A stretch of DNA of 64,000 nucleotides from Nostoc sp. 'Peltigera membranacea cyanobiont' N6 (GCF_002949735.1 NZ_CP026681.1:2604001-2668000), one strand, 5' to 3'; positions 44,027 through 54,194 are shown, counted from the stretch's first letter. Notes: generated by a model not told the origin, from the letters alone. Numbers and translations are program-made.

Positions 44027-45150
44027 AGAGAAACACTTGAGTTTGAGCAGTCAGCGCAAAATGTGCTGATTGCTTCGGCAAACTGTTGGTTTTGTTCCAT
44101 CAATGCCATGTGTCCACCTGGTTTTAGGGTGACTCTTTGAGAGTAAGGCAATTCTGCTTTCATGCGATCGCTCGCCACAGGTTTAGTTGCTATATCTGAA
44201 TCACCACAAACAACCAACACAGGTACGTTAATAGTTGCAAGTGTGTCTGTTTCATCAAAGTTGAACATTGCCAGTGTGCCACGAGCCAGAACACCAGGCG
44301 AACCCAATGCTGATAATAAACCTGCAAAACTTAGTTGACCCCGTGTTTCAGTACCCGTAAATCCAGATAGTTCGACGGTGATGTACAGCGAACCATTGAA
44401 ATACGAGAGCCAAGTCATCAACCAAAAAATCGGCCACAGCACGATAGTTAGGTACAAAATAGGTTCGAGTAGGGGTTTCTGCAATTTACGTACCAAATTG
44501 CTAAAGATAGAGGTTTTTACCGGATTGGTGTAAGTAGTATCCACAAGAATTAAGCCAGCTACCCGACTCCCTAATTGCTCTGGAAACAGCCTACAAAATG
44601 TGAGGTTAATCATCCCACCCATGCTGTGTCCTACCAAAATAACAGGTTTATCCCCTGCTATGGCGACAACAGCCTCCAAGTCACGGGCATATTTTTCTAT
44701 AGAGTGATCGTTGTTTTTCGGTTTAGAGGATTTTCCTAACCCTGGTAAATCCCAAACTATTATTCGGAAGCGATCGCTCAGTTGTCGTTTGGCATAATAC
44801 CATACAGTACTGTTTGGCCCCCAACCGTGTGACAAGATAATCGGTTGACCATCTTCAGGGCCAAAAAACTCTACTTGCAACACGCTCCCATCTGGACGTG
44901 GCAAGCGCTGCACAGTTTTGCTACGCATAAACTTAGGTTCATCGGCTCCAGGACGGCGCAGCAGTGGCAAACTGATAAAACGACCGCCAAAAGTCCACAG
45001 AACCATTACTAGCCCAGCTACTAAGTAAAATGTTCCTACAAGTTCTCCTTCGTACCACTCATAGAGAATGTAGCTCCCCCCGCCAATTACCGCAATCGAC
45101 AGCAGTTGAACCAGCCATATAAGCAGAAAATTATGAGGCATGAATATCAT
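44023..45150 (-). CDS. Alpha/beta hydrolase, membrane-anchored
   Basis: The 375-residue protein starts with two hydrophobic segments (FLLIWLVQLLSIAVIGGGSY, LVGTFYLVAGLVMVLWTF) and continues with an alpha/beta hydrolase fold. It has an oxyanion HGWGPNS, the nucleophile elbow LVGHSMGG, an acid in VVCGDSDIATKP and the catalytic His in PGGHMALME. It sits between NRPS genes on the opposite strand, so it is not cotranscribed with them. It may hydrolyse an ester or acyl chain of the peptide or be unrelated. Membrane location is inferred. Confidence 0.85.
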   Translation of the reverse strand: MIFMPHNFLLIWLVQLLSIAVIGGGSYILYEWYEGELVGTFYLVAGLVMVLWTFGGRFISLPLLRRPGADEPKFMRSKTVQRLPRPDGSVLQVEFFGPEDGQPIILSHGWGPNSTVWYYAKRQLSDRFRIIVWDLPGLGKSSKPKNNDHSIEKYARDLEAVVAIAGDKPVILVGHSMGGMINLTFCRLFPEQLGSRVAGLILVDTTYTNPVKTSIFSNLVRKLQKPLLEPILYLTIVLWPIFWLMTWLSYFNGSLYITVELSGFTGTETRGQLSFAGLLSALGSPGVLARGTLAMFNFDETDTLATINVPVLVVCGDSDIATKPVASDRMKAELPYSQRVTLKPGGHMALMEQNQQFAEAISTFCADCSNSSVSL

Positions 45151-45417
45151 GAGCCTAAACCTTGCGATACCTTGTTCACTGCGTTGTCTTTTAGCTTCAT
45201 ACCATAGTTATAATCATCCAAGTTTCATTCCCAGGAATGATTTATACAGTCTTAGAAGTGTGATAAAAATGCTGGGTTAGGTTATAAGCAGTGCAGCTTG
45301 GCAAAAAGAACTATCCAGTTGAAAAATGTTAAAAAGCTGATGACACAAGCAATATTCCTCCAGCATAGCTGCCTACTAACTTCTAATAAATAACAATACT
45401 TGCGAAGGGGTTTAATT
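45151..45417. promoter_or_regulatory. Divergent promoter region between hydrolase and NRPS3
   Basis: This 267-bp AT-rich region separates the leftward hydrolase from the rightward NRPS3, so it should hold both promoters. AAGGGG at 45406-45410 serves the TTG start of NRPS3. I see no operator-like symmetry I would defend. Confidence 0.4.
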
Positions 45418-48400
45418 TTGAATACGGTTGAGTTTTTAACTTATCTTCGCAGCTTAGATATTCAATTTTTTATTGATGGTGAAAAGTTTCGCGCTAACGC
45501 CCCTGATGGAATTCTTACACCAGAATTGCGTGCAGAAATTCAAGAGCGTAAAGCAGAAATTATTGAATTTTTAGAAGCATCTAATCGCACTAATAACCAC
45601 AGTTTTAAACCTCTCGTACCTATTTCGCGCTCAGGAAATATTCCTCTCTCCTTTGCTCAACAACGACTGTGGTTTCTTGACCAATTAATCCCTAATAATC
45701 CTTTCTATAACATTCCACTAGCACTACATTTAACAGGTTCGCTGAAATTAGCCGCGCTAGAGCAAACTTTTAACGAAATCGTGCAACGACATGAAGCTTT
45801 ACGCACCACTATTGTCGTACAGACAGGGCAACCAATTCAGGTAATTAATCCTACCCTAACAATACCTTTACCAATAATAGATTTACGGCAACTGCCACAA
45901 GCCGAACGAGAAATACAAGCACGACGACTCACTACGCAAGAAGCTCAACGTCCTTTCAATTTATCAACTGATTCATTGCTGCAAGTAAAACTGTTGTGGT
46001 TGGATGAGACACAATATATCCTGCTGCTAACTATACACCACATTGTCTCTGATGGTTGGTCTATTGGGGTGCTGATTCAAGAGATAGCAGCACTCTACAC
46101 AGCCTTTGCCAGCAATCAGCCTTCTCCTCTACCGAAACTTACAATCCAATATGCAGACTTTGCATACTGGCAACGCCAATGGTTACAAGGGGGAGTATTA
46201 AAAAAACAACTGAGTTACTGGCAGAAGCAATTAGACGGCATTTCTATGCTAAACCTGCCAACCGACAGACCAAGACTAGCTGTTCAAACTTATCAGGGTG
46301 CAAGGCAACCTCTGCAATTATCAAAAAGTTTGAGCAAAGCACTTTTAGGTATCGGGCAACAAGAAGGGGTAACTTTATTCATAACCCTACTAGCAGCATT
46401 CCAAGTTTTACTTTCCCGCTACACACAACAAGAAGATATTGCTATTGGTTCACCTATTGCCAATCGCAATCGTAGTGAAATTGAAGGATTAATTGGTTTT
46501 TTTGTCAATAGCTTAGTACTACGTACCGATCTATCAGGAAACCCAACTTTTCGGGAACTATTGAGTCGAGTTAAAGAGGTAGCTTTAGAAGCATACAACC
46601 ATCAAGATTTACCTTTTGAAAAACTTGTAGAAGAACTGCATCCAGAGCGTAATTTGAATCAAAATCCGCTATTTCAAGTTGTTTTTGCGCTCCAAAATGC
46701 GCCGATGAAAGCCTTAGAGTTACCTAATTTAACTTTAAGTCCGCTACCATTTGAAACGGAAACAACACGCTTTGATTTGGAGTTCCACTTGTGGGAGCCA
46801 AATACTCAAAATGGGTTATGGGCAGATAGCTCAGAAGGAATTAGTGGTTTTGTAATTTACAGCACTGATTTATTCGATTACACTACTATCTCCAGGATGC
46901 TAGGACACTTCCAAATATTACTGGAGGGTATAGTTGCAAATCCAGAAGACCGAATTGCAAATTTACCAATTTTAAGCGAATGTGAGCTACACAATTTATT
47001 AGTTGAATGGAACAATACCCAGGCAATTTATTCTCAAGATAAGTGTATTCATCAGTTAATTGAGAGCGTAGCAGAGCAGAATGGTGAGGCAACTGCACTA
47101 GTATTTGGCGATGAGCAACTTAGCTACAAAGAGTTAAATATACGCAGTAATCAACTTGCACATTATCTCAAAAAATTAGGAGTTAAAAGCGAAGTTTTAG
47201 TAGGACTTTGTGTAGAACGCTCTTTTAATATGATAATCGGGATGTTGGGCATACTGAAAGCAGGTGGAGCTTATGTACCTTTAGATCCAAGCTATCCATC
47301 TGAACGTTTAAACTTTATGCTTGAAGATGCTCAAGTCTCAGTTTTATTAACTCACGAGCGATGGCTTGAACGCCTGAAAAACTATTATTCGCAAATAATC
47401 TGTTTAGATAAGGATTGGGAGATTCTTTCTCAAGAGATTGAAGATAATCTTACTAGTAAAGTTACAGTAGATAACCTCGCTTATGTCATTTATACCTCTG
47501 GGTCAACTGGAAAACCTAAAGGGGTTAAAATTGAACATAGAGGATTGTTAAATTTAGTATTTTGGCATCAAAAAGCGTTTGCAGTTTCACCCCTTGATCG
47601 AGCAACGCAGATTTCTGGAGTTGCCTTTGACGCTTGCGGTTGGGAAATTTGGCCTTATCTGAGTACTGGAGCAAACATTTATTTTGTAGATGATGAAACC
47701 AGGCGATCGCCTGACCATCTCCGAGAGTGGCTAGTATCAAAAGCGATAACAATTTCTTTTATCCCAACACCTTTAGCTGAGAAAGTTCTATTATTAGATT
47801 TTCCTCAGAACGCAGCTTTACGAATATTGCTCACAGGTGGAGACAAACTAAATCAATATCCTTTAGCTGACTATTCTTTTCAAGTATTTAATAATTATGG
47901 ACCAACCGAGAACACAGTTGTTACAACTTCTGGTCATATTTCTGTTAAGAATAAAGCTAATTTAGCACCTGTAATTGGTTGTGCGATCGCTAATATAAAA
48001 CTTTATATATTAGATAAACATTTACAACCAGTACCTATTGGCGTTTCGGGAGAGTTGTACATAAGTGGTGATGGGTTAGCACGAGGTTATTTAAACCATC
48101 CTGACTTAACTGCTGAATCTTTCATCTATCATTCTTTTACTAATAAGTTAAAAGCACGATTTTATAAAACAGGCGATTTAGTTCGCTATCGAGTAGATGG
48201 CAACATGGAATTTTTAGGCCGCCTCGACGATCAGGTAAAAATTCGTGGCTATCGTATTGAGTTGGGAGAAATTGAAGCGGTACTGAGTCAGCATCCAGCA
48301 GTGCAGCAAACTGTAGTAATAACTCGTGAGGATGAACAGAAAAAGCGCCTAGTAGCTTATGTAGTACCAAAAACTGAATACAGTAACGAACAGGAGAATT

Positions 48401-50124
48401 TGCAATTAATGCAATTGCAGAATGAGCAGGTTTTGCAATGGCAGATGTTGTATAACGAAACTTATAATCAATCTACTGATTCAGATCCTACATTCAATTT
48501 TGTCGGCTGGAATAGTAGTTACACAAATCAGCCTATTCCAGCACAGCAGATGCGTGAGTGGGTGGATAACCAAGTCGAGCAGATTTTGGCTTTGCAACCC
48601 AAACGAGTGTTAGAAATTGGTTGTGGAACAGGCTTGATTCTATTTAGAATTGCACCTCACTGCACTAAATATTGGGGAACAGACTTTTCCTCAGTTTCAC
48701 TTAACTGCATTCAGCAACAGCTACAAAAACAAGAAATGCCCCAGGTAACACTGTATCAGCAAATGGCTACTGACTTCGAGAAAGTAGAAACAGCAGCTTT
48801 TGATGCAGTAATTCTGAACTCAGTTGTACAATATTTTCCTACTATTGATTATCTGATTAGTGTATTAGAAGGTGCTGTGCAGGCAACTGCTCCAGGTGGC
48901 TTTATCTTCATAGGAGATGTGCGTAGTTTGCCACTCTTGCAAGCTTTCCATGCGTCAGTCCAACTGTATCAAGCTGAACCTTCCCTTACCTGCTTCGAGT
49001 TGCAACAACGGATACAAAGGCAAATATTTCAAGAAACAGAGTTAGTTATTGATCCAGATTTTTTTACTGCAATCAAGCAACGCTTTCCGCAAATTAATTA
49101 TGTACAAATCCAACTGATGCGAGGTAAGCATCACAATGAGTTAAATGAGTTTCGTTACAATGTGATTCTTCATATTAGTGCCGAAACTGTTAATAATACT
49201 GCAAATGATTCAGTGCTGAACTGGTCTGAAGATAATCTAACAGTCTCAGCAGTGTGCCAGTTATTAATTGATAATCAACCAGAAATATTAAGCATTATCA
49301 ATGTACCTAATGCGCGGCTGATCTCAGCAATTAAAACAGCAGAATGGCTATCAGATGTAGAAAGTTTTAAAACTGTAGGTCAAATACGTAAAGCTTTGCA
49401 AGAACTAGAAAATTTTGGAGTAGATCCAGAAGATTTCTATGCGCTGAACGTACCTTATAGCATTAATATTACCTGGTCGTATTCAAGTACTGAAGGACAT
49501 TATGATGTAGTTTTTGTACGACAAGACGAAGTAGGTAAAAGAACTATTTTTCCCCATAGCACGGCTCTTTCTCGTCCCTGGCAATCTTACGCCAATAATC
49601 CCCTACAAGCCAAAGCAGCGCATAAGTTAGTGCCGCAGTTGCAGACTTACATAGCACAAAAACTACCTGAGTACATGATGCCATCAGGTTTTGTAGTATT
49701 GGAGTCTTTACCTCTAACAGCTAATGGTAAAGTTAATCGCCGCGCCTTAAGAGCATTCCATAATGGAATCAAACCCCAATTGCCTGAAAATTACATCGCA
49801 CCTCGAACTCCTGTTGAACAAGTGCTGGTGAAAATTTTTGTTGAGATTTTGGGACTTAAGAGCGTAGGAATTTATGATAATTTCTTTGAATTGGGGGGTC
49901 ATTCATTACTCGCAACTCAGCTTGTCTCTAGAGTGCGCGACGCCTTACACGTGGAGTTGCCTTTGCGTAGCGTATTTGAGGCATCGACAATTGCAGAATT
50001 ATCTAAGGTGGTGGAAAGCTTTAAAGAAAGCAATGCTCAAAGTCTTACCCCAGTTTTGGTACCACTATCGCGTGAAAGTCGGCGGATTAAGTTATCTTCC
50101 TTAAACGAACAGAGCAAGGGCTGA
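45418..50124 (+). CDS. Non-ribosomal peptide synthetase, docking-C-A-nMT-T module
   Basis: The TTG at 45418 is chosen because AAGGGG lies just upstream and the protein then begins NTVEFLTYLRSLDIQFFIDG, a TubC-type N-terminal docking domain. It continues with a condensation domain (HHIVSDGWS) and an adenylation domain (YVIYTSGSTGKPKGV). Inserted after core A8 is an N-methyltransferase (VLEIGCGTG near residue 1065), and a carrier domain follows (DNFFELGGHSLL near 1495). The pocket reads D-A-W-F-L-G-N-V-V plus Lys, the classical Leu code, so it should load Leu and N-methylate it. There is no thioesterase, so its product must pass to another module, possibly NRPS2. Confidence 0.94.
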   Translation: MNTVEFLTYLRSLDIQFFIDGEKFRANAPDGILTPELRAEIQERKAEIIEFLEASNRTNNHSFKPLVPISRSGNIPLSFAQQRLWFLDQLIPNNPFYNIPLALHLTGSLKLAALEQTFNEIVQRHEALRTTIVVQTGQPIQVINPTLTIPLPIIDLRQLPQAEREIQARRLTTQEAQRPFNLSTDSLLQVKLLWLDETQYILLLTIHHIVSDGWSIGVLIQEIAALYTAFASNQPSPLPKLTIQYADFAYWQRQWLQGGVLKKQLSYWQKQLDGISMLNLPTDRPRLAVQTYQGARQPLQLSKSLSKALLGIGQQEGVTLFITLLAAFQVLLSRYTQQEDIAIGSPIANRNRSEIEGLIGFFVNSLVLRTDLSGNPTFRELLSRVKEVALEAYNHQDLPFEKLVEELHPERNLNQNPLFQVVFALQNAPMKALELPNLTLSPLPFETETTRFDLEFHLWEPNTQNGLWADSSEGISGFVIYSTDLFDYTTISRMLGHFQILLEGIVANPEDRIANLPILSECELHNLLVEWNNTQAIYSQDKCIHQLIESVAEQNGEATALVFGDEQLSYKELNIRSNQLAHYLKKLGVKSEVLVGLCVERSFNMIIGMLGILKAGGAYVPLDPSYPSERLNFMLEDAQVSVLLTHERWLERLKNYYSQIICLDKDWEILSQEIEDNLTSKVTVDNLAYVIYTSGSTGKPKGVKIEHRGLLNLVFWHQKAFAVSPLDRATQISGVAFDACGWEIWPYLSTGANIYFVDDETRRSPDHLREWLVSKAITISFIPTPLAEKVLLLDFPQNAALRILLTGGDKLNQYPLADYSFQVFNNYGPTENTVVTTSGHISVKNKANLAPVIGCAIANIKLYILDKHLQPVPIGVSGELYISGDGLARGYLNHPDLTAESFIYHSFTNKLKARFYKTGDLVRYRVDGNMEFLGRLDDQVKIRGYRIELGEIEAVLSQHPAVQQTVVITREDEQKKRLVAYVVPKTEYSNEQENLQLMQLQNEQVLQWQMLYNETYNQSTDSDPTFNFVGWNSSYTNQPIPAQQMREWVDNQVEQILALQPKRVLEIGCGTGLILFRIAPHCTKYWGTDFSSVSLNCIQQQLQKQEMPQVTLYQQMATDFEKVETAAFDAVILNSVVQYFPTIDYLISVLEGAVQATAPGGFIFIGDVRSLPLLQAFHASVQLYQAEPSLTCFELQQRIQRQIFQETELVIDPDFFTAIKQRFPQINYVQIQLMRGKHHNELNEFRYNVILHISAETVNNTANDSVLNWSEDNLTVSAVCQLLIDNQPEILSIINVPNARLISAIKTAEWLSDVESFKTVGQIRKALQELENFGVDPEDFYALNVPYSINITWSYSSTEGHYDVVFVRQDEVGKRTIFPHSTALSRPWQSYANNPLQAKAAHKLVPQLQTYIAQKLPEYMMPSGFVVLESLPLTANGKVNRRALRAFHNGIKPQLPENYIAPRTPVEQVLVKIFVEILGLKSVGIYDNFFELGGHSLLATQLVSRVRDALHVELPLRSVFEASTIAELSKVVESFKESNAQSLTPVLVPLSRESRRIKLSSLNEQSKG

Positions 50125-50625
50125 AAAATTTGGTTGTGATTTAATCGTTAGAGCTTCCTTTAATTCCAGCACGTCTTGCCAAAACTGCCCAAGATTCCTT
50201 TGCTTTAAACAAAAGAAGCACAATGGGAAGATACAACCAAAACAATACATAACTAGACCCAATACGCAATCAGCCCTTAAACAGAGATAGGCGATCGCTA
50301 CAAATAGTCTCACGCTAGAGGTGATTCATCAAGTGTCTTCCTAAGATGAAATAGCATCGTTAATAAATGTTAAATGTCATAACCCAGGCTTAACTACACC
50401 AAGTTAATCCATAGATGCAGCAGTTTATTCAAACTTACTTAGGTTGTCATAGTAACTGCTTGAACATGATTACCTATTGCTTCCAGAGCAGCCAACTAGC
50501 CTAACGTTACACATAAACTCTTTGGCATGAGAGCCTTGGTTAATAAGGCAAAGCAGGAAACTAGTGAAACGGCGGCCGGACTGCGCTCGAGATTTGATCG
50601 ATAAGCCCCTAATGAGACAATTGTT
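50125..50625. other. Intergenic stretch after the NRPS cluster
   Basis: I see no convincing gene in these 500 bp. A leftward frame at 50101-50313 encodes a hydrophobic, Cys-rich peptide with poor codon use and no ribosome binding site. A segment at 50560-50600 is oddly GC-rich (GGCGGCCGGACTGCGCTCGA). The promoter of the SRPBCC gene should lie at the right end. Confidence 0.35.
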
Positions 50626-51132
50626 ATGAATCAACGCATTAAGGTTGAAAAAACTGTCACGATCAACAAGCCAGCAAAAGAACTTTACCGCTTTTGGCAT
50701 AACTTTGAGAACTTGCCCAGTTTTACAAAGCATATCAAAGACGTGAAAGTATATAACGACAAGCAAGAGTCCTCCGGACACGCTACGCGAACGCACTGGA
50801 TAACTAGCGCACCGTTAGGCAAAAGTGTTGAATGGGATGCAAATATTGTTGAAGATCGTGAAAACCAATTGATTAGTTGGACTTCAGTTGAAGGCGCAGA
50901 TATTGCAAACTCTGGTTCTGTCCACTTCACGCCAGCACTGAACGATCGCGGCACTGAGGTGAAAGTTGTCACAGAATACAACCCACCGGGTGGATTGATT
51001 GGAGATGCGATCGCCAAACTCTTTGGTGAATCACCCGAACAGCAGCTAGGAGATGATTTACACCACTTCAAAATGCTGATGGAAACGGGCGAGATTGCGA
51101 CAACAGAAGGTCAACCAAAGGGGAAAGGTTAA
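50626..51132 (+). CDS. SRPBCC family (cyclase/dehydrase-like) protein
   Basis: The 168-residue protein has the START/Bet v1-like pattern: IKVEKTVTINKPAKELYRFW, NLPSFTKHIKDVKV, LGKSVEWDANIVEDRENQLI and HFTPALNDRGTEVKVV. Such proteins bind hydrophobic ligands in a deep cavity; the ligand is unknown. The stretch ESSGHATRTH (about residues 49-58) interrupts the family pattern. It is encoded by ACACGCTACGCGAACGCA, a dispersed palindromic repeat that has entered the coding region in frame. The gene precedes an alcohol dehydrogenase on the same strand by 219 bp, a pairing I recall from other cyanobacteria. Confidence 0.88.
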   Translation: MNQRIKVEKTVTINKPAKELYRFWHNFENLPSFTKHIKDVKVYNDKQESSGHATRTHWITSAPLGKSVEWDANIVEDRENQLISWTSVEGADIANSGSVHFTPALNDRGTEVKVVTEYNPPGGLIGDAIAKLFGESPEQQLGDDLHHFKMLMETGEIATTEGQPKGKG

Positions 51133-51200
51133 CAATTCAAAATTCAAAATGACGCTCGTAGACTCGCTAACGTTGCGCTAACAAAATTCAAAATTAAAGA
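51133..51200. repeat. Heptamer repeat with embedded palindrome
   Basis: AATTCAAAATTCAAAAT is followed by a short palindromic unit (GCTAACGTTGCGCTAAC) and then AAAATTCAAAATT. A dispersed repeat appears to have inserted into an STRR array between the SRPBCC and dehydrogenase genes. Confidence 0.7.
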
Positions 51201-51351
51201 CATTTCAGACGGGGATTTAAACCCCAACTGAAATGGGTGCTACATGTAGATTGCAGGTTCTTAAACCCTTTAATTTACGATAAATATTCAATCCAACTCC
51301 GTAAATAGATTTGACATTTGACGAACAACTTCACTTTAGGAAACTCAAGCA

Positions 51352-52557
51352 ATGAAAGCAGTTTGTTGGCAAGGTACTAATAAGGTTGAGGTTGAAACCG
51401 TACCCGATCCTAAAATCATTAATCCGCGTGATGCGATTGTTAAAATCACGTCAACGGCGATCTGTGGTTCTGATTTACATTTGTATAACGGTTACAACCC
51501 GGCGATGAAACCAGGCGACATCTTGGGACATGAATTCATGGGAGAGATCGTTGAACTAGGGAGTGCTTTTAAAAATGGAAATATCCATAACAAAGGCAAA
51601 GACCTTGCCATCGGCGATCGCGTCGTTGTCCCCTTCACGATTTCCTGCGGCTCTTGTTTCTTCTGCAATCGGGATTTGTGGTCGCTGTGCGATAATTCTA
51701 ACCCCAACGCTTGGATGGCAGAAAAAATGATGGGTCATTCCCCATCGGGTCTTTTTGGCTACTCCCATTTGACCGGGGGTTACGCAGGAGGTCAAGCGGA
51801 ATATGCCCGCGTTCCCTTTGCCGATGTTGGGTTATTCAAGATTCCCGATGGACTAGCAGATGAACAAGTCCTGTTTTTCACTGATATTTTCCCTACTGGT
51901 TATATGGCAGCCGAAAATTGCAACATCGAACCAGGGGATACGGTGGCAATTTGGGGTTGCGGCCCAGTTGGGCAGTTTGCCATTAGAAGTGCCTTCATGC
52001 TGGGTGCTGGGCGTGTCATTGCCATTGATCGCGTTCCCGAAAGGCTCCAGATGGCAAAAGATGGGGGAGCAGAAATTTTGAACTATGAAGAAATCGAGGT
52101 GGGTGAAGCTCTCAAAGAAATGACTGGGGGAATGGGGCCCGATTCCGTTATGGATGCGGTAGGAATGGAAGCTCACGGCATAGGTTTGGAAGGCTTCTAT
52201 GACAAAGCGATGCAAGCGGTGCGACTGGAAACCGATCGCCCCAATGTATTGCGTCAAGCGATCGTTGCCTGTCGTAAAGGCGGCACGGTTTCGGTTCCCG
52301 GTGTTTACACAGGCTTTGTAGACAAGATACCAATGGGTGCTTTTATGAACAAAGGCTTAACCATGAAAACAGGACAGACGCACGTACATCGATATTTAGA
52401 AAGGCTACTCGAGCGCGTTCAAAACGGCGATATTGATCCCTCGTTTGTAATTACCCACCGTTTGCCGCTAGAGCAAGCTCCCCACGGCTACGAAATCTTC
52501 AAAGACAAGAAAGACAATTGCATCAAGATTGTCCTCAAACCAGGTCAGGCTGCATAA
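51352..52557 (+). CDS. Zinc-dependent alcohol dehydrogenase (formaldehyde dehydrogenase-like)
   Basis: The 401-residue medium-chain dehydrogenase has the catalytic zinc site AICGSDLHLYNG and GHEFMGEI, the structural zinc cysteines CGSCFFCNRDLWSLC, and the NAD-binding WGCGPVGQFAIRSAFMLGAG. An insertion after the catalytic site and the long C-terminus match the group annotated as glutathione-independent formaldehyde dehydrogenase-like. The substrate is not certain. Expression may be coupled to the SRPBCC gene. The start ATG is preceded by TTTAGGAAAC. Confidence 0.9.
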   Translation: MKAVCWQGTNKVEVETVPDPKIINPRDAIVKITSTAICGSDLHLYNGYNPAMKPGDILGHEFMGEIVELGSAFKNGNIHNKGKDLAIGDRVVVPFTISCGSCFFCNRDLWSLCDNSNPNAWMAEKMMGHSPSGLFGYSHLTGGYAGGQAEYARVPFADVGLFKIPDGLADEQVLFFTDIFPTGYMAAENCNIEPGDTVAIWGCGPVGQFAIRSAFMLGAGRVIAIDRVPERLQMAKDGGAEILNYEEIEVGEALKEMTGGMGPDSVMDAVGMEAHGIGLEGFYDKAMQAVRLETDRPNVLRQAIVACRKGGTVSVPGVYTGFVDKIPMGAFMNKGLTMKTGQTHVHRYLERLLERVQNGDIDPSFVITHRLPLEQAPHGYEIFKDKKDNCIKIVLKPGQAA

Positions 52558-52769
52558 AATCGGCAGCAAGGCTCTGAGGCTACCTTTGAGTTTTGATGCG
52601 ATCGCTCAACATCGTTTCTGGATGCGGCAAGAAAAAGATCAAGTTCCAGCATCAATATATGGCTGTGTTCGCACTCGTTCACTTCCTTCGTGTTGCAATC
52701 TAATACCAGCAATATCTTGAAGGAAGCGATCGCCCATCTTTAAGTTAGTAGTTATTGGTTGCTGCTTTG
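52558..52769. other. Short spacer between convergent genes
   Basis: These 212 bp between the two convergent oxidoreductase genes hold two HIP1-like sites (GCGATCGC near 52600 and 52728) but no gene and no clear terminator hairpin. Confidence 0.35.
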
Positions 52770-54146
52770 TTACATATTGGGACAGGTTGGCATATCATCT
52801 CCAACGAGTAGCCTTGCGAGACTGGGCAATGCCTCACCGTAAGTTGGGTGAATGTGAACCGATTGTTCAAGTACCTGCCACGTTGCTTTAGCTTCCATAA
52901 GTGACAAAAAGACATGCACCAGTTCAGCCGTTTCGTAACCAACCAGCGTTGCTCCTAAAATCAAATTCGTCTCGGTGTCGATGACCATGCGGTAGAAACC
53001 CAAATCGTGCCCCCACTCAATGCTACGGGCAATATGAGCCATTGACAGGGTGACTTCACGGGCAGTAATGCCCTGTTTGTGAGCCTGCTCTAACGTCATA
53101 CCCACTCGACCCACTTGTGGCTCAGTGTAGACGGCATAGCCTAACACCCGATCGTTGCGTGTCCGGTGTTCGCCACACAGAATGGCTTTCAAGCGACGAT
53201 AGTCTTCCCAAGAAACATGCGTAAAAGCAGGCTGTTTGGCAGCGTCTCCGATCGCATAAATCCCAGCGCAAGTCGTTTGAAATTGCTCGTCGATTTTAAT
53301 AAAACCCTGTGCATCTAATTCAACACCTGTCACCGCAGAATTTAATGCCTGAGTATTCGGTTTGCGCCCAGTCGCAATCAGCAATGCTTCTCCATCCAGT
53401 ACTTCACCATTGTTCAGTGTTAGGGTAAATACACCGTTGGTATAAGCAACCTGCTGAACTGTCACATTGAAATGCAGTCCAATTCCGTCTTGCTCAAAGG
53501 CATCAGCAAGCACAGCACTGACATCGGATTCTTCTTGAGCCAGCAGCCGAGCGCCCCGCACAATCAATTCAGTTTGGCTCCCTAAACGTGCCATTCCCTG
53601 CCCTAACTCCAGGGCAATATAGCCACCGCCGACCACGAGCAACCGGGGCGGAATCTGCTGCAAATCAAAGAAATTTCGGTTGGTCAGATAAGGCGTTCCA
53701 GCTAAACCAGGAATATCAGGAATAGTAGAGGATGTTCCTGTGTTGATAACAATGAGCGGAGCCTGCACAGCCACACCTCCTCCGCTTACAATTCTCTCTC
53801 CGGTGAAAGCAGCTTCAGCGCAGACTACTCGAACCCCTGCACTGTCTAGTCGCCGTTTGACACCCTGGTTAAACTGGCTGCGAATACTACGCACACGCTC
53901 CATCACCGCAGAAAAATCGACCTCGACCTGCGCGTGTATGCCTAGCTTTGCAGCTTGCCCTGCGCGACCTGCGGCATGGGCAGCGGCTAGAAAGGCTTTA
54001 GAAGGTGTGCAACCATAGTTTATGCAACTGCCTCCCAATGCATCGCGCTCAAATAGAACGACGTTTCGACCTGATGATGCAAAGTCAGCTGCAAGTGGAA
54101 TTCCGCCCTGACCGCTTCCAATCACAATTACATCTGCTGTTTCCAT
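52770..54146 (-). CDS. FAD-dependent disulfide oxidoreductase (mercuric reductase-like)
   Basis: The ~458-residue protein has FAD-binding ADVIVIGSGQGGIPLAADFA, the redox-active disulfide GGSCINYGCTPSK, the NAD-binding VVGGGYIALELG, IYAIGDAA, and the dimer domain ending HIHPTYGEALPSLARLL with the His-Pro of the active site. It belongs with dihydrolipoamide dehydrogenase and mercuric reductase-like enzymes, but I see no N-terminal metal-binding domain and no C-terminal Cys pair, so mercury reduction is not supported. The frame opens at 54191, but ATG 54146 (METADVIVIGSG) has GAGG upstream and the family N-terminus. Confidence 0.88.
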   Translation of the reverse strand: METADVIVIGSGQGGIPLAADFASSGRNVVLFERDALGGSCINYGCTPSKAFLAAAHAAGRAGQAAKLGIHAQVEVDFSAVMERVRSIRSQFNQGVKRRLDSAGVRVVCAEAAFTGERIVSGGGVAVQAPLIVINTGTSSTIPDIPGLAGTPYLTNRNFFDLQQIPPRLLVVGGGYIALELGQGMARLGSQTELIVRGARLLAQEESDVSAVLADAFEQDGIGLHFNVTVQQVAYTNGVFTLTLNNGEVLDGEALLIATGRKPNTQALNSAVTGVELDAQGFIKIDEQFQTTCAGIYAIGDAAKQPAFTHVSWEDYRRLKAILCGEHRTRNDRVLGYAVYTEPQVGRVGMTLEQAHKQGITAREVTLSMAHIARSIEWGHDLGFYRMVIDTETNLILGATLVGYETAELVHVFLSLMEAKATWQVLEQSVHIHPTYGEALPSLARLLVGDDMPTCPNM

Positions 54147-54194
54147 TGTTACCTCTGTTGATAGTTGGTCATCATAGTTTGTCAAGTACAACTG

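Noticed and set aside
50101..50313. Leftward hydrophobic 70-codon frame after NRPS3
   Set aside because: It overlaps the NRPS3 stop and has poor codon use, no ribosome binding site and no family match.
52770..54146. True mercuric reductase
   Set aside because: No C-terminal Cys pair, no N-terminal metal-binding domain and no mer genes nearby.
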